The position numbers and the translations under genes were made by a program. Shown here piece after piece: positions 27,659 to 36,098 of a DNA stretch of 64,000 nt. The stretch lies in assembly GCF_028864635.1 (NCBI RefSeq), contig NZ_CP104850.1, positions 998,001 through 1,062,000 of the forward strand, written 5' to 3'. This DNA is from Cloacibacterium sp. TD35 (GTDB lineage: Bacteria > Bacteroidota > Bacteroidia > Flavobacteriales > Weeksellaceae). Under the pieces are notes generated by a model. The model saw only the letters and a program-made list of their open reading frames with translations. It did no database searches and had not been told where the DNA came from. Numbering within the stretch: the stretch's first letter is position 1; each line of letters begins with the position of its first letter.

Positions 27659-28714
27659 ATGAGAGGAGAACAAAACATTATTAACGACTTAAAAAACTGG
27701 AAGGAACTTATTAAACCTTATGCTACTCCCGAAGTAAAATTAGCAAGAAAAGAGGTTTGGAAAACGGTTTTACCTTTCGGTTTGCTTTTTATAGCGGCAG
27801 CTATAGTTTATGAATTTCAATTTTGGGGAGCTTTAGGAATTTGCTTTTTGGCAGGATTATTTTTAACTAGAATTTTTATTATTCAGCATGATTGTGGGCA
27901 TCAATCTTTTTTCCCAGACAGAACTAAAAATGATAGAACAGGATTTCTAATGAGTTTGATGACGTGTATTCCTTACAAATATTGGGCACGTTCTCATAAT
28001 CATCATCACGCACATCAAGGACAGTTAGATACCAGAACCATCGGAGATGTTACCCTTTTGACGGTAAGAGAATACAACGAACTTTCTAATTGGGGAAAGA
28101 TTAAATACAGAATTTACCGTTCGGTTCCTGTAATGTTTGTATTTGGACCGATTTACTATATTTTTATTCACAACAGAATTCCTTTTATCAAATTTAAAGG
28201 TTGGGAAAAAGAACGTTTAACGCTGTTGAGAACCAATTTATACTTATTAGGATTTTTTGCCATTTTAGGAGTGATTTTAAGTTTGCCGACTTTTGACCTT
28301 ATAGAAGGTTTTAAAAAATTAGCACTTTTATATATTCCTATCCTTATCACGTTTGCTTTTACAGCAATTTGGTTTTTTTATATGCAACATCAGCACGACC
28401 CAAATTACAAAGCATGGAAAGAAGATTGGCAGTATCTTTTAGCAGCAATTAAAGGAAGTTCTTATTATAAATTGCCAAAAATTTTCAACTTTTTCACAGG
28501 AAATATTGGGTATCACCACATTCACCATTTGGCTCCGAAAGTTCCTTTCTATAAATTAGAAAAATGCAGTAAGGAGAACCCTGTTTTCCAAAAATATGTG
28601 ACAACTATTACCTTATTAAGCAGTGTAAAATATGCTTTTTATACACTTTGGGACGAAGAAAATTACAGAATGATTACCTTCAGACAACTGAAAACCATTC
28701 CCGTAAAAGCATAA
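27659..28714 (+). CDS. Fatty acid desaturase (membrane di-iron type)
   Basis: 351 residues. Three histidine boxes that bind the di-iron centre are present: HDCGHQ (about 77-82), HNHHHAHQ (about 113-120) and HHIHH (about 287-291). Four to six membrane helices lie between them (e.g. VLPFGLLFIAAAIVY, ILITFAFTAIWFFY). The spacing matches the acyl-lipid/acyl-CoA desaturases of the delta-12/omega-6 group rather than FabA/FabB-type enzymes. It introduces a double bond into membrane fatty acids using O2. It has its own promoter and terminator. The position of the double bond cannot be read from sequence. Confidence 0.9.
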   Translation: MRGEQNIINDLKNWKELIKPYATPEVKLARKEVWKTVLPFGLLFIAAAIVYEFQFWGALGICFLAGLFLTRIFIIQHDCGHQSFFPDRTKNDRTGFLMSLMTCIPYKYWARSHNHHHAHQGQLDTRTIGDVTLLTVREYNELSNWGKIKYRIYRSVPVMFVFGPIYYIFIHNRIPFIKFKGWEKERLTLLRTNLYLLGFFAILGVILSLPTFDLIEGFKKLALLYIPILITFAFTAIWFFYMQHQHDPNYKAWKEDWQYLLAAIKGSSYYKLPKIFNFFTGNIGYHHIHHLAPKVPFYKLEKCSKENPVFQKYVTTITLLSSVKYAFYTLWDEENYRMITFRQLKTIPVKA

Positions 28715-28734
28715 AAATAGATTACAAAATAATT

Positions 28735-28764
28735 AACCTTCAAGATTTTCTTGGAGGTTTTTTG
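28735..28764 (+). terminator. Terminator of the desaturase gene
   Basis: AACCTTCAAG pairs with CTTGGAGGTT (one G-T pair), then TTTT. Confidence 0.75.
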
Positions 28765-28798
28765 TTGAGGTTAAAGAAAAGCCCTGCAAAAGATTTTG

Positions 28799-28806
28799 TA
28801 TCTTTG
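28799..28806 (+). promoter_or_regulatory. -7 promoter element of the 28825 gene
   Basis: TATCTTTG ends 18 bases before the ATG at 28825. It fixes the start there rather than at an in-frame codon inside the desaturase gene. Confidence 0.6.
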
Positions 28807-28824
28807 AAAGACAAATTCAGCAGG

Positions 28825-29874
28825 ATGAAAGACGTAAAAATAGAATTTAGAAAACCCATGTATCCCGTAAATCCAGAATTGATGGATTACCTGGAGAAAA
28901 ACAACCGTCTTACCAACATCAGATTTTATTATGATGATTTATTACGTTTTTCTGACTACATTCCTGTTTATGGCAAAGATGGAAAAGACAGCCTTTGGCT
29001 CAATGTTTATTACCCCGAATTTGAACACGCAGAAATCGAAGCGAATCTTAACAAAATTTACACGCTTTTACACTCTGATGGAGATGTAGATGTACTCCCA
29101 TTTTTAAAAGTAGATTCTATTCATTTTTGTACGTTTGGAAACTCCAAGCCGTTCAGAATTAGAGTAAGAAATATTCTGAATGATAATTACACCAATTTTT
29201 ATATTAAAAAAGCAGATGCTTCTAGAATTTATGGTCTAGAACTAGAAGAAATTCTCTCACCAAATCGTATCAATTTTCTTTTGTATAAAGACACTTTAAT
29301 CGAAGAACATATTTTAGGAATTCCTGGAGATGTATTTATAGAAGAGCATTTAGACCATTGCTCACCTCTAGAAAAGGCTCAAATTGCCAAAGAGTTTGTG
29401 AAATTTAACGAAAGATGTCTTATAGGTTTACTCGGAGATATGCGTTCTTATAATTATGTGATAATTCCTACACACGATTTTGACCAAGTGGTGTATAGAA
29501 TTCGCCCGATTGATTTTGACCAACAATGCTACGAAGGAAATCTCAAAATTTATTTGCCTCAATATTTCAAAGAAAACAAGAAAATGGTAGAAATGGTTTA
29601 TGAGAAATTAAAACCTAATTCCATCGAACAATATCGAAAAGAAGTTCGTTCTGCTATTGCTAAACGTGCCAGTACAGACGGAAGATTGCCTCAGTTATTA
29701 GAAATAATGAAAAAGGATAATATTTCTAAACCAGAGCATGTAGTAGAACTGAAAACAGGTTTGCATAAACTCACTTACAATGTTCAGTTTAAGAAATGTG
29801 AATCTATGGGCGAAATTCTAGAGACAGGACTCAATTTCGTGATTAGAAATTATAAAAATTCTAACGTGAGATAG
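28825..29874 (+). CDS. Conserved hypothetical with kinase-fold-like motifs
   Basis: 349 residues, no signal peptide or membrane helix, so cytoplasmic. I do not know a named family. Several segments occur in the order expected of a protein-kinase/aminoglycoside-phosphotransferase fold: NFYIKKADASR (Lys 128/129), Glu-rich helix GLELEEIL (137-144), a hinge-like VFIEEHLDH (170-178), a catalytic-loop-like GDMRSYNYVI (204-213; compare GDxHxxN) and RPIDFDQ (228-234; compare the DFG/D-x-D metal site). It has its own promoter. ruvC follows after 37 bases with its own -7 element. The kinase idea is inference from motif order only; HipA-like and lipopolysaccharide-kinase-like folds are alternatives. Confidence 0.55.
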   Translation: MKDVKIEFRKPMYPVNPELMDYLEKNNRLTNIRFYYDDLLRFSDYIPVYGKDGKDSLWLNVYYPEFEHAEIEANLNKIYTLLHSDGDVDVLPFLKVDSIHFCTFGNSKPFRIRVRNILNDNYTNFYIKKADASRIYGLELEEILSPNRINFLLYKDTLIEEHILGIPGDVFIEEHLDHCSPLEKAQIAKEFVKFNERCLIGLLGDMRSYNYVIIPTHDFDQVVYRIRPIDFDQQCYEGNLKIYLPQYFKENKKMVEMVYEKLKPNSIEQYRKEVRSAIAKRASTDGRLPQLLEIMKKDNISKPEHVVELKTGLHKLTYNVQFKKCESMGEILETGLNFVIRNYKNSNVR

Positions 29875-29899
29875 CTTTATTTCTAAAGAAAAAATTCTC

Positions 29900-29907
29900 T
29901 ACATTTG
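29900..29907 (+). promoter_or_regulatory. -7 promoter element of ruvC, abutting the start codon
   Basis: TACATTTG is followed by CCTT and then the ATG at 29912, so the transcript would start at or beside the start codon. Confidence 0.5.
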
Positions 29908-29911
29908 CCTT

Positions 29912-30466
29912 ATGCAAGCCGAAAAAATCATTTTGGGAATAGACCCGGGAACTTCTGTAATGGGTTTCGGAATAATTTCTGTTCATAAAGGAAAAATGAA
30001 ACTCGTTACCATAGATGAATTGGTAATGAAAAAAGAACCCAATCATGAAACGAAACTCAAAAGGATTTTTGACAAAACTTTAGCCCTAATTGATGAATTT
30101 CATCCTGACGAAGTTGCCTTAGAAGCACCATTTTTCGGGAAAAACGTACAATCTATGCTCAAATTAGGACGAGCGCAAGGTGTGGCAATGGCTGCAAGTC
30201 TTCACCGTGATATTCCCATCACCGAATATTCTCCCAAAAAAGTAAAAATGGCGATTACTGGAAACGGAAACGCCAGCAAAGAACAAGTGGCAGGAATGCT
30301 ACAAAATCTTCTGGGTTTGAAAGAATTTCCTACCAAATATCTAGATGCTTCTGATGGTTTAGCAGTGGCGGTTTGTCACAGTTTCAATTTGGGAAAACCT
30401 GAAAATGATAAAAACTACACCGGTTGGGCAAGTTTCTTAAAACAAAATCCTGATAGAATTAAGTAA
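29912..30466 (+). CDS. ruvC: Holliday junction resolvase RuvC
   Basis: 184 residues. It cuts four-way DNA junctions with RuvAB. The acidic catalytic residues are in place: Asp11 (LGIDPGTSVMGFG), Glu71 (ALEAPFFGKNVQS), Asp145 and Asp148 (YLDASDGLAVAVCH). KLGRAQGVA and YSPKKVKMAITGNGNASKEQ are also conserved. ruvA and ruvB are not in the window. A promoter element sits directly before the ATG. Confidence 0.97.
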   Translation: MQAEKIILGIDPGTSVMGFGIISVHKGKMKLVTIDELVMKKEPNHETKLKRIFDKTLALIDEFHPDEVALEAPFFGKNVQSMLKLGRAQGVAMAASLHRDIPITEYSPKKVKMAITGNGNASKEQVAGMLQNLLGLKEFPTKYLDASDGLAVAVCHSFNLGKPENDKNYTGWASFLKQNPDRIK

Positions 30467-30622
30467 TTTTCAGAGTCTCAAATCTTGTAAAATTTAATTT
30501 TAGATTGCTGTAATTCAATGTTTTAAAATTGTAAAATTATTTTACAAGTATTTTACTGTGTAAAACCTAATACTATTCGTAACATTGTTGCGTTATTATT
30601 CGACCAATCAAAAAATATTCCT

Positions 30623-31714
30623 ATGGAAAATAAAACGCAAACTCCCGATAAAAATATTCCTACTAAAGGTGGAATGTATCACCAGATGAACGGATTCCAG
30701 AAATTTTTGATGATGTGTTCTGGTTCTAATATTCATATTTTACAAAAATCTCCCAGCGAATGGAATAAATACGCAGGAATTGGCGGAATTGTACTTTTCA
30801 CGGCAGTATTTGCCACGCTTTCTGCAAGTTATGCTATGTTTACTGTTTTCGAAGATGTTTGGATTTCTGCAGGATTTGGGATTTTATGGGGACTCATGAT
30901 TTTTAATCTCGATAGATATATTGTCTCTTCCATTAAAAAAACGGGTAGTTTTTGGAATCAGTTTTTCATGGCTGTTCCGCGTTTGATTTTGGCAACTTTT
31001 CTCGGGATTGTGATTTCAAAGCCTTTAGAATTGAAAATTTTTGAAAAAGAAGTCAATAAACAACTGAACACCATTATCCAAAGAAATAAAACCGAATTGC
31101 AAAAAACTATGAATGGTAGAATTTTGCAACAATCTGGTCCTTTTGCAGAAGAAAAACAGAAAATTCAGAAACAAATTGCAACTTATCAAGCTTCTTACGA
31201 TTCTGCTGCGGTGGAGTTAGAAAAAGAAATTCTAGGGACTAAAACGGGTTTAACTTCAGGGAAAGTAGGCTTTGGAACGAATGCTAAAAGAAAATCTGAA
31301 CTGAAAGAACAGCGCAGAAAAGATTTAGAAAATTACCAAAAACAAATGGAACCGAGATTGAAATATTTGGATTCTCAAATTTCTGGAGTGTATCAAAATC
31401 TACAAACCGAACAGAAAAATTCTGAACAAGCAGAAAATAAATTTGATGGTTTTGCTGCAAGATTACAAGCGCTTTCTGAATTGGGAGACACTAATTCTAT
31501 CATGGCTCTTGCATCATTTTTCATTATGATGATGTTTATTACGCTAGAAATTTCGCCTGTTTTGGTAAAACTAATTTCCTCTGTTGGGCCTTATGATTAT
31601 CTTCTAGACAAAACCGAAAACGATTACAGATTGTATTCCAAAGAAAAAATAGAAAAAGGAAATGCCGCTACAGATTTTAGAATAGAGGATTTTAAGAATA
31701 ATCTGGGTAAATAA
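30623..31714 (+). CDS. DUF4407 family membrane protein
   Basis: 363 residues. The N-terminal half has three membrane helices (about 50-72, 80-98 and 113-132, including GLMIFNLDRYIVSSIKKTG). A long charged helical or coiled-coil region (about 140-275) follows, then a last helix (about 295-315, LASFFIMMMFITLEISPVLV). This arrangement and the NLDR motif match DUF4407, a bacterial family of unknown function. It is a single gene; the 156 bases upstream are AT-rich with no clear -7 element. Confidence 0.8.
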   Translation: MENKTQTPDKNIPTKGGMYHQMNGFQKFLMMCSGSNIHILQKSPSEWNKYAGIGGIVLFTAVFATLSASYAMFTVFEDVWISAGFGILWGLMIFNLDRYIVSSIKKTGSFWNQFFMAVPRLILATFLGIVISKPLELKIFEKEVNKQLNTIIQRNKTELQKTMNGRILQQSGPFAEEKQKIQKQIATYQASYDSAAVELEKEILGTKTGLTSGKVGFGTNAKRKSELKEQRRKDLENYQKQMEPRLKYLDSQISGVYQNLQTEQKNSEQAENKFDGFAARLQALSELGDTNSIMALASFFIMMMFITLEISPVLVKLISSVGPYDYLLDKTENDYRLYSKEKIEKGNAATDFRIEDFKNNLGK

Positions 31715-31773
31715 AATTTCGAAAACCTGCGATAATTCACCCGCATAAAATTTCTGGAAGTTTTTTCAAGTGA

Positions 31774-31781
31774 TAATTTTG
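31774..31781 (+). promoter_or_regulatory. -7 promoter element of the MFS gene
   Basis: TAATTTTG ends 16 bases before the ATG at 31798. Confidence 0.5.
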
Positions 31782-31797
31782 CATCGTCAAATTATAT

Positions 31798-33033
31798 ATG
31801 AAAAGTGCTATGCAGAATTCGGGAAAAAGATGGTTTATTGCCGTGATGGCGACCTTAGTACATCTGTGTTTAGGAACAGTTTACGCGTGGAGTTTTTTCC
31901 AGAAAACCGTCTCCGAAACTTTTGGCTGGAGCAATTCAGAAACAGCTTGGGCATTTAGTTTAGCTATTTTCATGTTGGGGGTGACTGCAAGTTGGGGCGG
32001 ACAAAATTTACAGAAATTCGGGCCAAGAAAATTAGCATTAATAGGATCATTTCTCTACGCTTTTGGTTATATTATTTCCTATTTTGCTTTGCAAAACGAG
32101 AGTTTGTGGTTGCTGTATTTCGGTTACGGAATTGTAGGCGGAATTGGTTTAGGTTTGGCTTATGTAACGCCAGTTGCGACGGTTTCTAAATGGTTCCCAG
32201 ATAAGCAAGGCTTAGTAACAGGAATGGTAGTCATGGGATTTGGGTTGGGCGCTTTGCTTATGTCAAAACTTCTTGCACCGATTTTTTTAGAATATTTTGA
32301 AAAAGATTTAGCCAAAACTTTCCTTGCGATTGGGATTACTCTTTTAGTACTTTTACCTTTTTTTGCCAATTTTCTGAATTTACCAACAGAAGAAAAAACA
32401 ACAGAAATTTCTGCCGAAAAATTAAGTGCTACTAAAGAAATTCTCTCTCCAAATTTCATTCTCATTTGGTTGATTTTCATGTTTAATGTAGTCGCAGGAA
32501 TGATTTTTATATCGTTTCAATCTCCTTTATTACAAGATTTATTAAAAGCAGAAAACGTAAATATAGATACCGTAACTCTAGAAAAAAGTGGAGCCACTTT
32601 AATTGCAATTAGTGCATTATTCAATGGTTTAGGAAGATTTTTCTGGGGAAGTATTTCAGATAAATTAGGAAGAGTAACCACTTTCAGATTATTGCTTTTA
32701 ATAGAAATGGGCGTTTTTGCTTCCTTGATTTTTATTAAATCTCCTGTTCTATTTTCTGTGGGCGTTTGTTTGATTTTACTGAATTATGGAGGTGGTTTCG
32801 GCGTTTTACCGTCTTTAATCAAAGATTTTTTTGGTGCGAAATTGATGCCGATTGTATATGGAGCAGCACTTACCGCTTGGGGAGTTGGCGGAATTTTAGG
32901 ACCTCAAATTACCGCTTACATGAAAGACCATTTCTCTGAAGACGCTGGTTTATATGCCTATAAAGTAGCTTTGGTTTTAATAGCTTTGGGAATTGGGTTA
33001 TCGTTTTTTGTGAAAAATAAAAAAGCTCAATAA
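31798..33033 (+). CDS. OFA-family MFS transporter (oxalate/formate/lactate type)
   Basis: 411 residues with about twelve membrane helices. The N-terminus HLCLGTVYAWSFFQKTVSET and the later GIGLGLAYVTPVATVSKWFP and GKATGMVVMG-like loop (here GLVTGMVVMGFGLGALLMS) are typical of the OFA branch of the major facilitator superfamily, which moves small carboxylates such as oxalate, formate or L-lactate. SALFNGLGRFFWGSISDKLG is the matching motif in the second half. No oxalate or formate enzyme is adjacent, so the substrate is undecided. Confidence 0.85.
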   Translation: MKSAMQNSGKRWFIAVMATLVHLCLGTVYAWSFFQKTVSETFGWSNSETAWAFSLAIFMLGVTASWGGQNLQKFGPRKLALIGSFLYAFGYIISYFALQNESLWLLYFGYGIVGGIGLGLAYVTPVATVSKWFPDKQGLVTGMVVMGFGLGALLMSKLLAPIFLEYFEKDLAKTFLAIGITLLVLLPFFANFLNLPTEEKTTEISAEKLSATKEILSPNFILIWLIFMFNVVAGMIFISFQSPLLQDLLKAENVNIDTVTLEKSGATLIAISALFNGLGRFFWGSISDKLGRVTTFRLLLLIEMGVFASLIFIKSPVLFSVGVCLILLNYGGGFGVLPSLIKDFFGAKLMPIVYGAALTAWGVGGILGPQITAYMKDHFSEDAGLYAYKVALVLIALGIGLSFFVKNKKAQ

Positions 33034-33037
33034 AAAT

Positions 33038-34027
33038 CTAGTTTTTCGTTTTATCACAAAAATTGATTAAATAATTTCTTACTTTGAAATTGGTTTTATC
33101 ACCAGCTTTTTCAAAGCATTCACATGCTTTTACATTATTGTTTAATGCTAAAAAAGCAATTCCCGATTTTATGAAGGTTTCTTCAAAGAAAGAATTAAAC
33201 CTGTTTTCTCCAATATTAAGAGACTTTAATTTTTCATATTCTTTAGCAATTTCTTCAAATTTATTGACTTCATAATATTGTAAAATATTTCTTCTAATTT
33301 CATAAAGTTTTATCTCTTCTTTATTGGTGAGGTCGTTTTTCCATTTTAGAAATAGCTTTTCTTGGATAATGAGTATGTCTTCATTAAAAGGGTTTTCATA
33401 ATATTTTTCAGCTTTTTTTAATGCGGAAATATAATTGGAATCATAATTTGGAGTCTTAGAATCTAGAACTTTTATATAATCAATTTTATTATCTTTTGTA
33501 AGAATGTATTCTATTTTGAAAAACAAATCAACATCATCTTTTGAATTTCCTTGTGGTGTATTCCTGATGAAAAAGGCATTATAAGAATCTTCGTAATTAA
33601 AATTAGGTTCGAAAACTTCATTACAAACGAGAACATTTTTACCGTTTCTCATTTCTCTTTTTGGTGCGAATTCCGGGTATCTATTTATAAAATCATTTGG
33701 TCTTAAAAAGACAAATACTTTTTTTTCTTTATCGTCAATATCTTCTAGAACTAAATAATTGTCAATGAAAAAATAGTTTAATGTTCTAAAATCTGATTTT
33801 ATTTGTTTAGAATCTACCGTTATTTTCTGTTTTCCTGTATCAATATACAAGTAATTATCTCTAAATTCATATTTTGAGAAAAAAGAATAATAAGGCGAGT
33901 TGATTTCAAGATTATTACCGTCTTTATATAAGACTTTATCTAAAATCCATTTTCCAGAAAGTTTTTCAATTTGAGCAAAAGTGAATATTGAAATAAAAAA
34001 TGAGATGATTATTAAGGTTTTTTTCAT
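33038..34027 (-). CDS. Secreted hypothetical protein
   Basis: The family is not recognised. 329 residues, signal peptide about 1-18 (FISIFTFAQ). The N-terminal part (20-115) looks like a small beta-barrel of the kind found in lipocalin-like secreted proteins (KLSGKWILDKVLYKDGNNLE). The centre (about 130-225) resembles the end of TonB-type C-terminal domains (FFIRNTPQGN, DYIKVLDSKTPNYDSNYISA). The C-terminal third is helical, with Lys and Glu. A TATATTTG element ends 4 bases before the ATG. It converges with the MFS gene with only 4 bases between the stops. Confidence 0.6.
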   Translation of the reverse strand: MKKTLIIISFFISIFTFAQIEKLSGKWILDKVLYKDGNNLEINSPYYSFFSKYEFRDNYLYIDTGKQKITVDSKQIKSDFRTLNYFFIDNYLVLEDIDDKEKKVFVFLRPNDFINRYPEFAPKREMRNGKNVLVCNEVFEPNFNYEDSYNAFFIRNTPQGNSKDDVDLFFKIEYILTKDNKIDYIKVLDSKTPNYDSNYISALKKAEKYYENPFNEDILIIQEKLFLKWKNDLTNKEEIKLYEIRRNILQYYEVNKFEEIAKEYEKLKSLNIGENRFNSFFEETFIKSGIAFLALNNNVKACECFEKAGDKTNFKVRNYLINFCDKTKN

Positions 34028-34031
34028 GTTC

Positions 34032-34039
34032 CAAATATA
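34032..34039 (-). promoter_or_regulatory. -7 promoter element abutting the start of the 33038-34027 gene
   Basis: On the minus strand TATATTTG is followed by GAAC and then ATG. Confidence 0.5.
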
Positions 34040-34041
34040 AA

Positions 34042-34070
34042 AATATCTCTCAAAATTTTTGAGAGATATT
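34042..34070 (-). terminator. Terminator of the DoxX gene
   Basis: ATATCTCTCAAAA pairs with TTTTGAGAGATAT. Nearly the same hairpin follows guaB at 34497-34524. Confidence 0.75.
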
Positions 34071-34090
34071 CATGTATTTTAAGATTGATT

Positions 34091-34462
34091 TTAATCTAAA
34101 AGGAGAGCATATTTTTTTCTGTTTTCCCACAAAATCCAAAGTAAAATAACCGCGAAAACCAATCCTGGAACAATTCCGGCAGGGTCATGGTGAAAATGAT
34201 GTGCTAAAATTCCAATGATGATAGGCAATATTACTAATGCGCCAACTGCTCTAGTTTTTGGAAGTAATACTAAAAGTCCTCCTAAAATTTCTGTAATTGC
34301 AACGAGAGGCATTAACCAACCAATTTTGCCAAAAGCACCGAACATTTCTAGTTGTTCTGGAGTTAGTTTTGGTGCTGGCATAAAGTTGAAAAATTTATTT
34401 GCTCCGAAAATAATCATTCCCACTCCAAAGAGAATGCATAAAATGTTGTAAACTGTTTTCAT
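34091..34462 (-). CDS. DoxX-family membrane protein
   Basis: 123 residues from the ATG at 34462, with four membrane helices (about 4-22, 50-65, 72-92 and 97-112). The layout with IFGANKFFNFMP at the first loop and GWLMPLVAITEILGGLLVLL in helix 2 is characteristic of the DoxX/DoxD-like family. Family members have been linked to thiosulfate:quinone oxidoreductase or to oxidative-stress membrane complexes, but most are uncharacterised. It is downstream of guaB, separated by a terminator. Confidence 0.75.
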   Translation of the reverse strand: MKTVYNILCILFGVGMIIFGANKFFNFMPAPKLTPEQLEMFGAFGKIGWLMPLVAITEILGGLLVLLPKTRAVGALVILPIIIGILAHHFHHDPAGIVPGLVFAVILLWILWENRKKYALLLD

Positions 34463-34496
34463 ATGATTTAATTTGATGTGAAGTAAAGATATAAAA

Positions 34497-34524
34497 AAAT
34501 CTCTCAAAAATTTTTGAGAGATTT
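34497..34524 (-). terminator. Terminator of guaB
   Basis: AAATCTCTCAAAAA pairs with TTTTTGAGAGATTT. Confidence 0.8.
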
Positions 34525-34545
34525 CTATTTTAAAGTTTCTAGGAA

Positions 34546-36006
34546 TTATAGTGAATAATTCGGAGCTTCTTGCGTAATAATTACATCGTGAGGGTGAGAT
34601 TCTTTCAATCCAGAACCTGTAATCATCACCATTTTTCCGTCTTTTTGTAATGTTTCAATGTCTTTTGTTCCGCAGTATCCCATTCCCGCTCTGATTCCGC
34701 CGGTTAATTGGAAGATAACGTCTTCTAATTTTCCTTTGTATGGAACTCTTCCTTCAATCCCTTCTGGAACAAATTTTTTGGCTTCACTTTGGAAATATCT
34801 TTCTTTCCCTCCACGTTTCATTGCAGAAAGACTTCCCATTCCTTGATAAGATTTGAATTTTCTACCTTGGAAAATAATTTCTTCACCTGGTGCTTCTTCG
34901 GTCCCTGCTAAAAGTGAACCTAGCATTACTGCGCCAGCTCCAGAAGCGATAGCCTTTACAATATCACCAGAAAGTTTTATTCCACCATCTGCAATTACGG
35001 CTACATTATATTCTTTAGCTTTCTCATAAACGTTATAAATTGCAGAAAGTTGAGGAACACCAACACCTGCTACAACTCTAGTAGTACAGATAGAACCAGG
35101 ACCAACTCCTACTTTTAACACATTTGCTCCAGCTTTGATTAAAGCTTCAGCTGCATCTGCTGTAACAATATTTCCTCCTACAATATCTAAATTAGGGAAA
35201 GCATTTCTAATTTCTGTAATTTTATCGAGAACGCCTTTAGAATGACCATGCGCTGAATCTACTGCGATAATATCTACGCCAGCTTCTACTAATGCAGCAA
35301 CTCTAGTCATGGTGTCATCTCCTACACCCACTCCAGCTCCTACGATTAATCTTCCGTTTTGGTCTTTATTGGCTTGAGGATATTCTAACTGGTTGTCGAT
35401 ATCTTTTATGGTAATTAATCCTACCAAATGGTTTTCTGCGTCTACAATCGGTAGTTTTTCTATTCTATTTTTCAGTAAAATTTCTTTGGCTTGCTCTAAA
35501 TTGGTAGATTTATCAGAAGTGATAAGATTCTCTTTGGTCATCAATTCTTCTACTTTTGCAGAAAGATTTTCCTGATATTTTACATCACGATTAGTGATGA
35601 TTCCGATAAGTTTGTTACTGCTATCTACTACCGGAAGTCCAGAAATTTTATACTTCGCCATGAGTTCTTTAGCTTCAGCTAAAGTATGGTCCTTGGTAAG
35701 TGTGACAGGATCAGCAATCATTCCGTTTTCTGAACGTTTTACACGGTTTACATGTGCAGCTTGTTCGGGGATAGGCATATTTTTATGAATAAAACCTAAA
35801 CCTCCAACTCTGGCAATAGCAATCGCCAAATCTGCTTCTGTAACTGTGTCCATAGCTGCGGAAACGATAGGGACATTAAGCGTGATTTTGTCTGAAATTC
35901 TAGATTTTAAAGAAACTTGGTTGGGTAAAACTTCTGAGTAAGAAGGGATAAGAAGTACATCATCAAAGGTGATGGCGGTTTCTACGATTTTGTTGTGAAT
36001 AGACAT
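34546..36006 (-). CDS. guaB: IMP dehydrogenase
   Basis: 486 residues, full length. It oxidises IMP to XMP, the committed step of GMP synthesis. The N-terminal part of the barrel ([20 protein letters not shown]), two CBS domains (about 95-205; [25 protein letters not shown]), the NAD-binding [11 protein letters not shown], and the catalytic loop [19 protein letters not shown] with its Cys are all present. The flap Arg-Tyr region ([10 protein letters not shown]) is normal too. A TAATTTTG element (complement of 36021-36028) ends 14 bases before the ATG. Confidence 0.98.
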   Translation of the reverse strand: MSIHNKIVETAITFDDVLLIPSYSEVLPNQVSLKSRISDKITLNVPIVSAAMDTVTEADLAIAIARVGGLGFIHKNMPIPEQAAHVNRVKRSENGMIADPVTLTKDHTLAEAKELMAKYKISGLPVVDSSNKLIGIITNRDVKYQENLSAKVEELMTKENLITSDKSTNLEQAKEILLKNRIEKLPIVDAENHLVGLITIKDIDNQLEYPQANKDQNGRLIVGAGVGVGDDTMTRVAALVEAGVDIIAVDSAHGHSKGVLDKITEIRNAFPNLDIVGGNIVTADAAEALIKAGANVLKVGVGPGSICTTRVVAGVGVPQLSAIYNVYEKAKEYNVAVIADGGIKLSGDIVKAIASGAGAVMLGSLLAGTEEAPGEEIIFQGRKFKSYQGMGSLSAMKRGGKERYFQSEAKKFVPEGIEGRVPYKGKLEDVIFQLTGGIRAGMGYCGTKDIETLQKDGKMVMITGSGLKESHPHDVIITQEAPNYSL

Positions 36007-36020
36007 CTTTACTTTCTTTG

Positions 36021-36028
36021 CAAAATTA
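36021..36028 (-). promoter_or_regulatory. -7 promoter element of guaB
   Basis: Minus-strand TAATTTTG, 14 bases before the ATG. Confidence 0.5.
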
Positions 36029-36068
36029 AATGTTTTTTTTCAATCATGAAAATTAAATTTTCTTAATA

Positions 36069-36098
36069 AAAAAATCTTCCAAAATGTTGGAAGATTTT
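36069..36098 (-). terminator. Terminator of the 36097-38646 gene
   Basis: AAAATCTTCCAA pairs with TTGGAAGATTTT; the stem just overlaps the stop codon. Confidence 0.75.

Noticed and set aside
28648-28824. Upstream extension of the 28825 gene into the desaturase gene
   Set aside because: A terminator and a -7 element lie in between, so the ATG at 28825 is the real start.
31770-32189. Overlapping plus-strand frames within the start of the MFS gene
   Set aside because: Out-of-frame shadows of a clear transporter gene.
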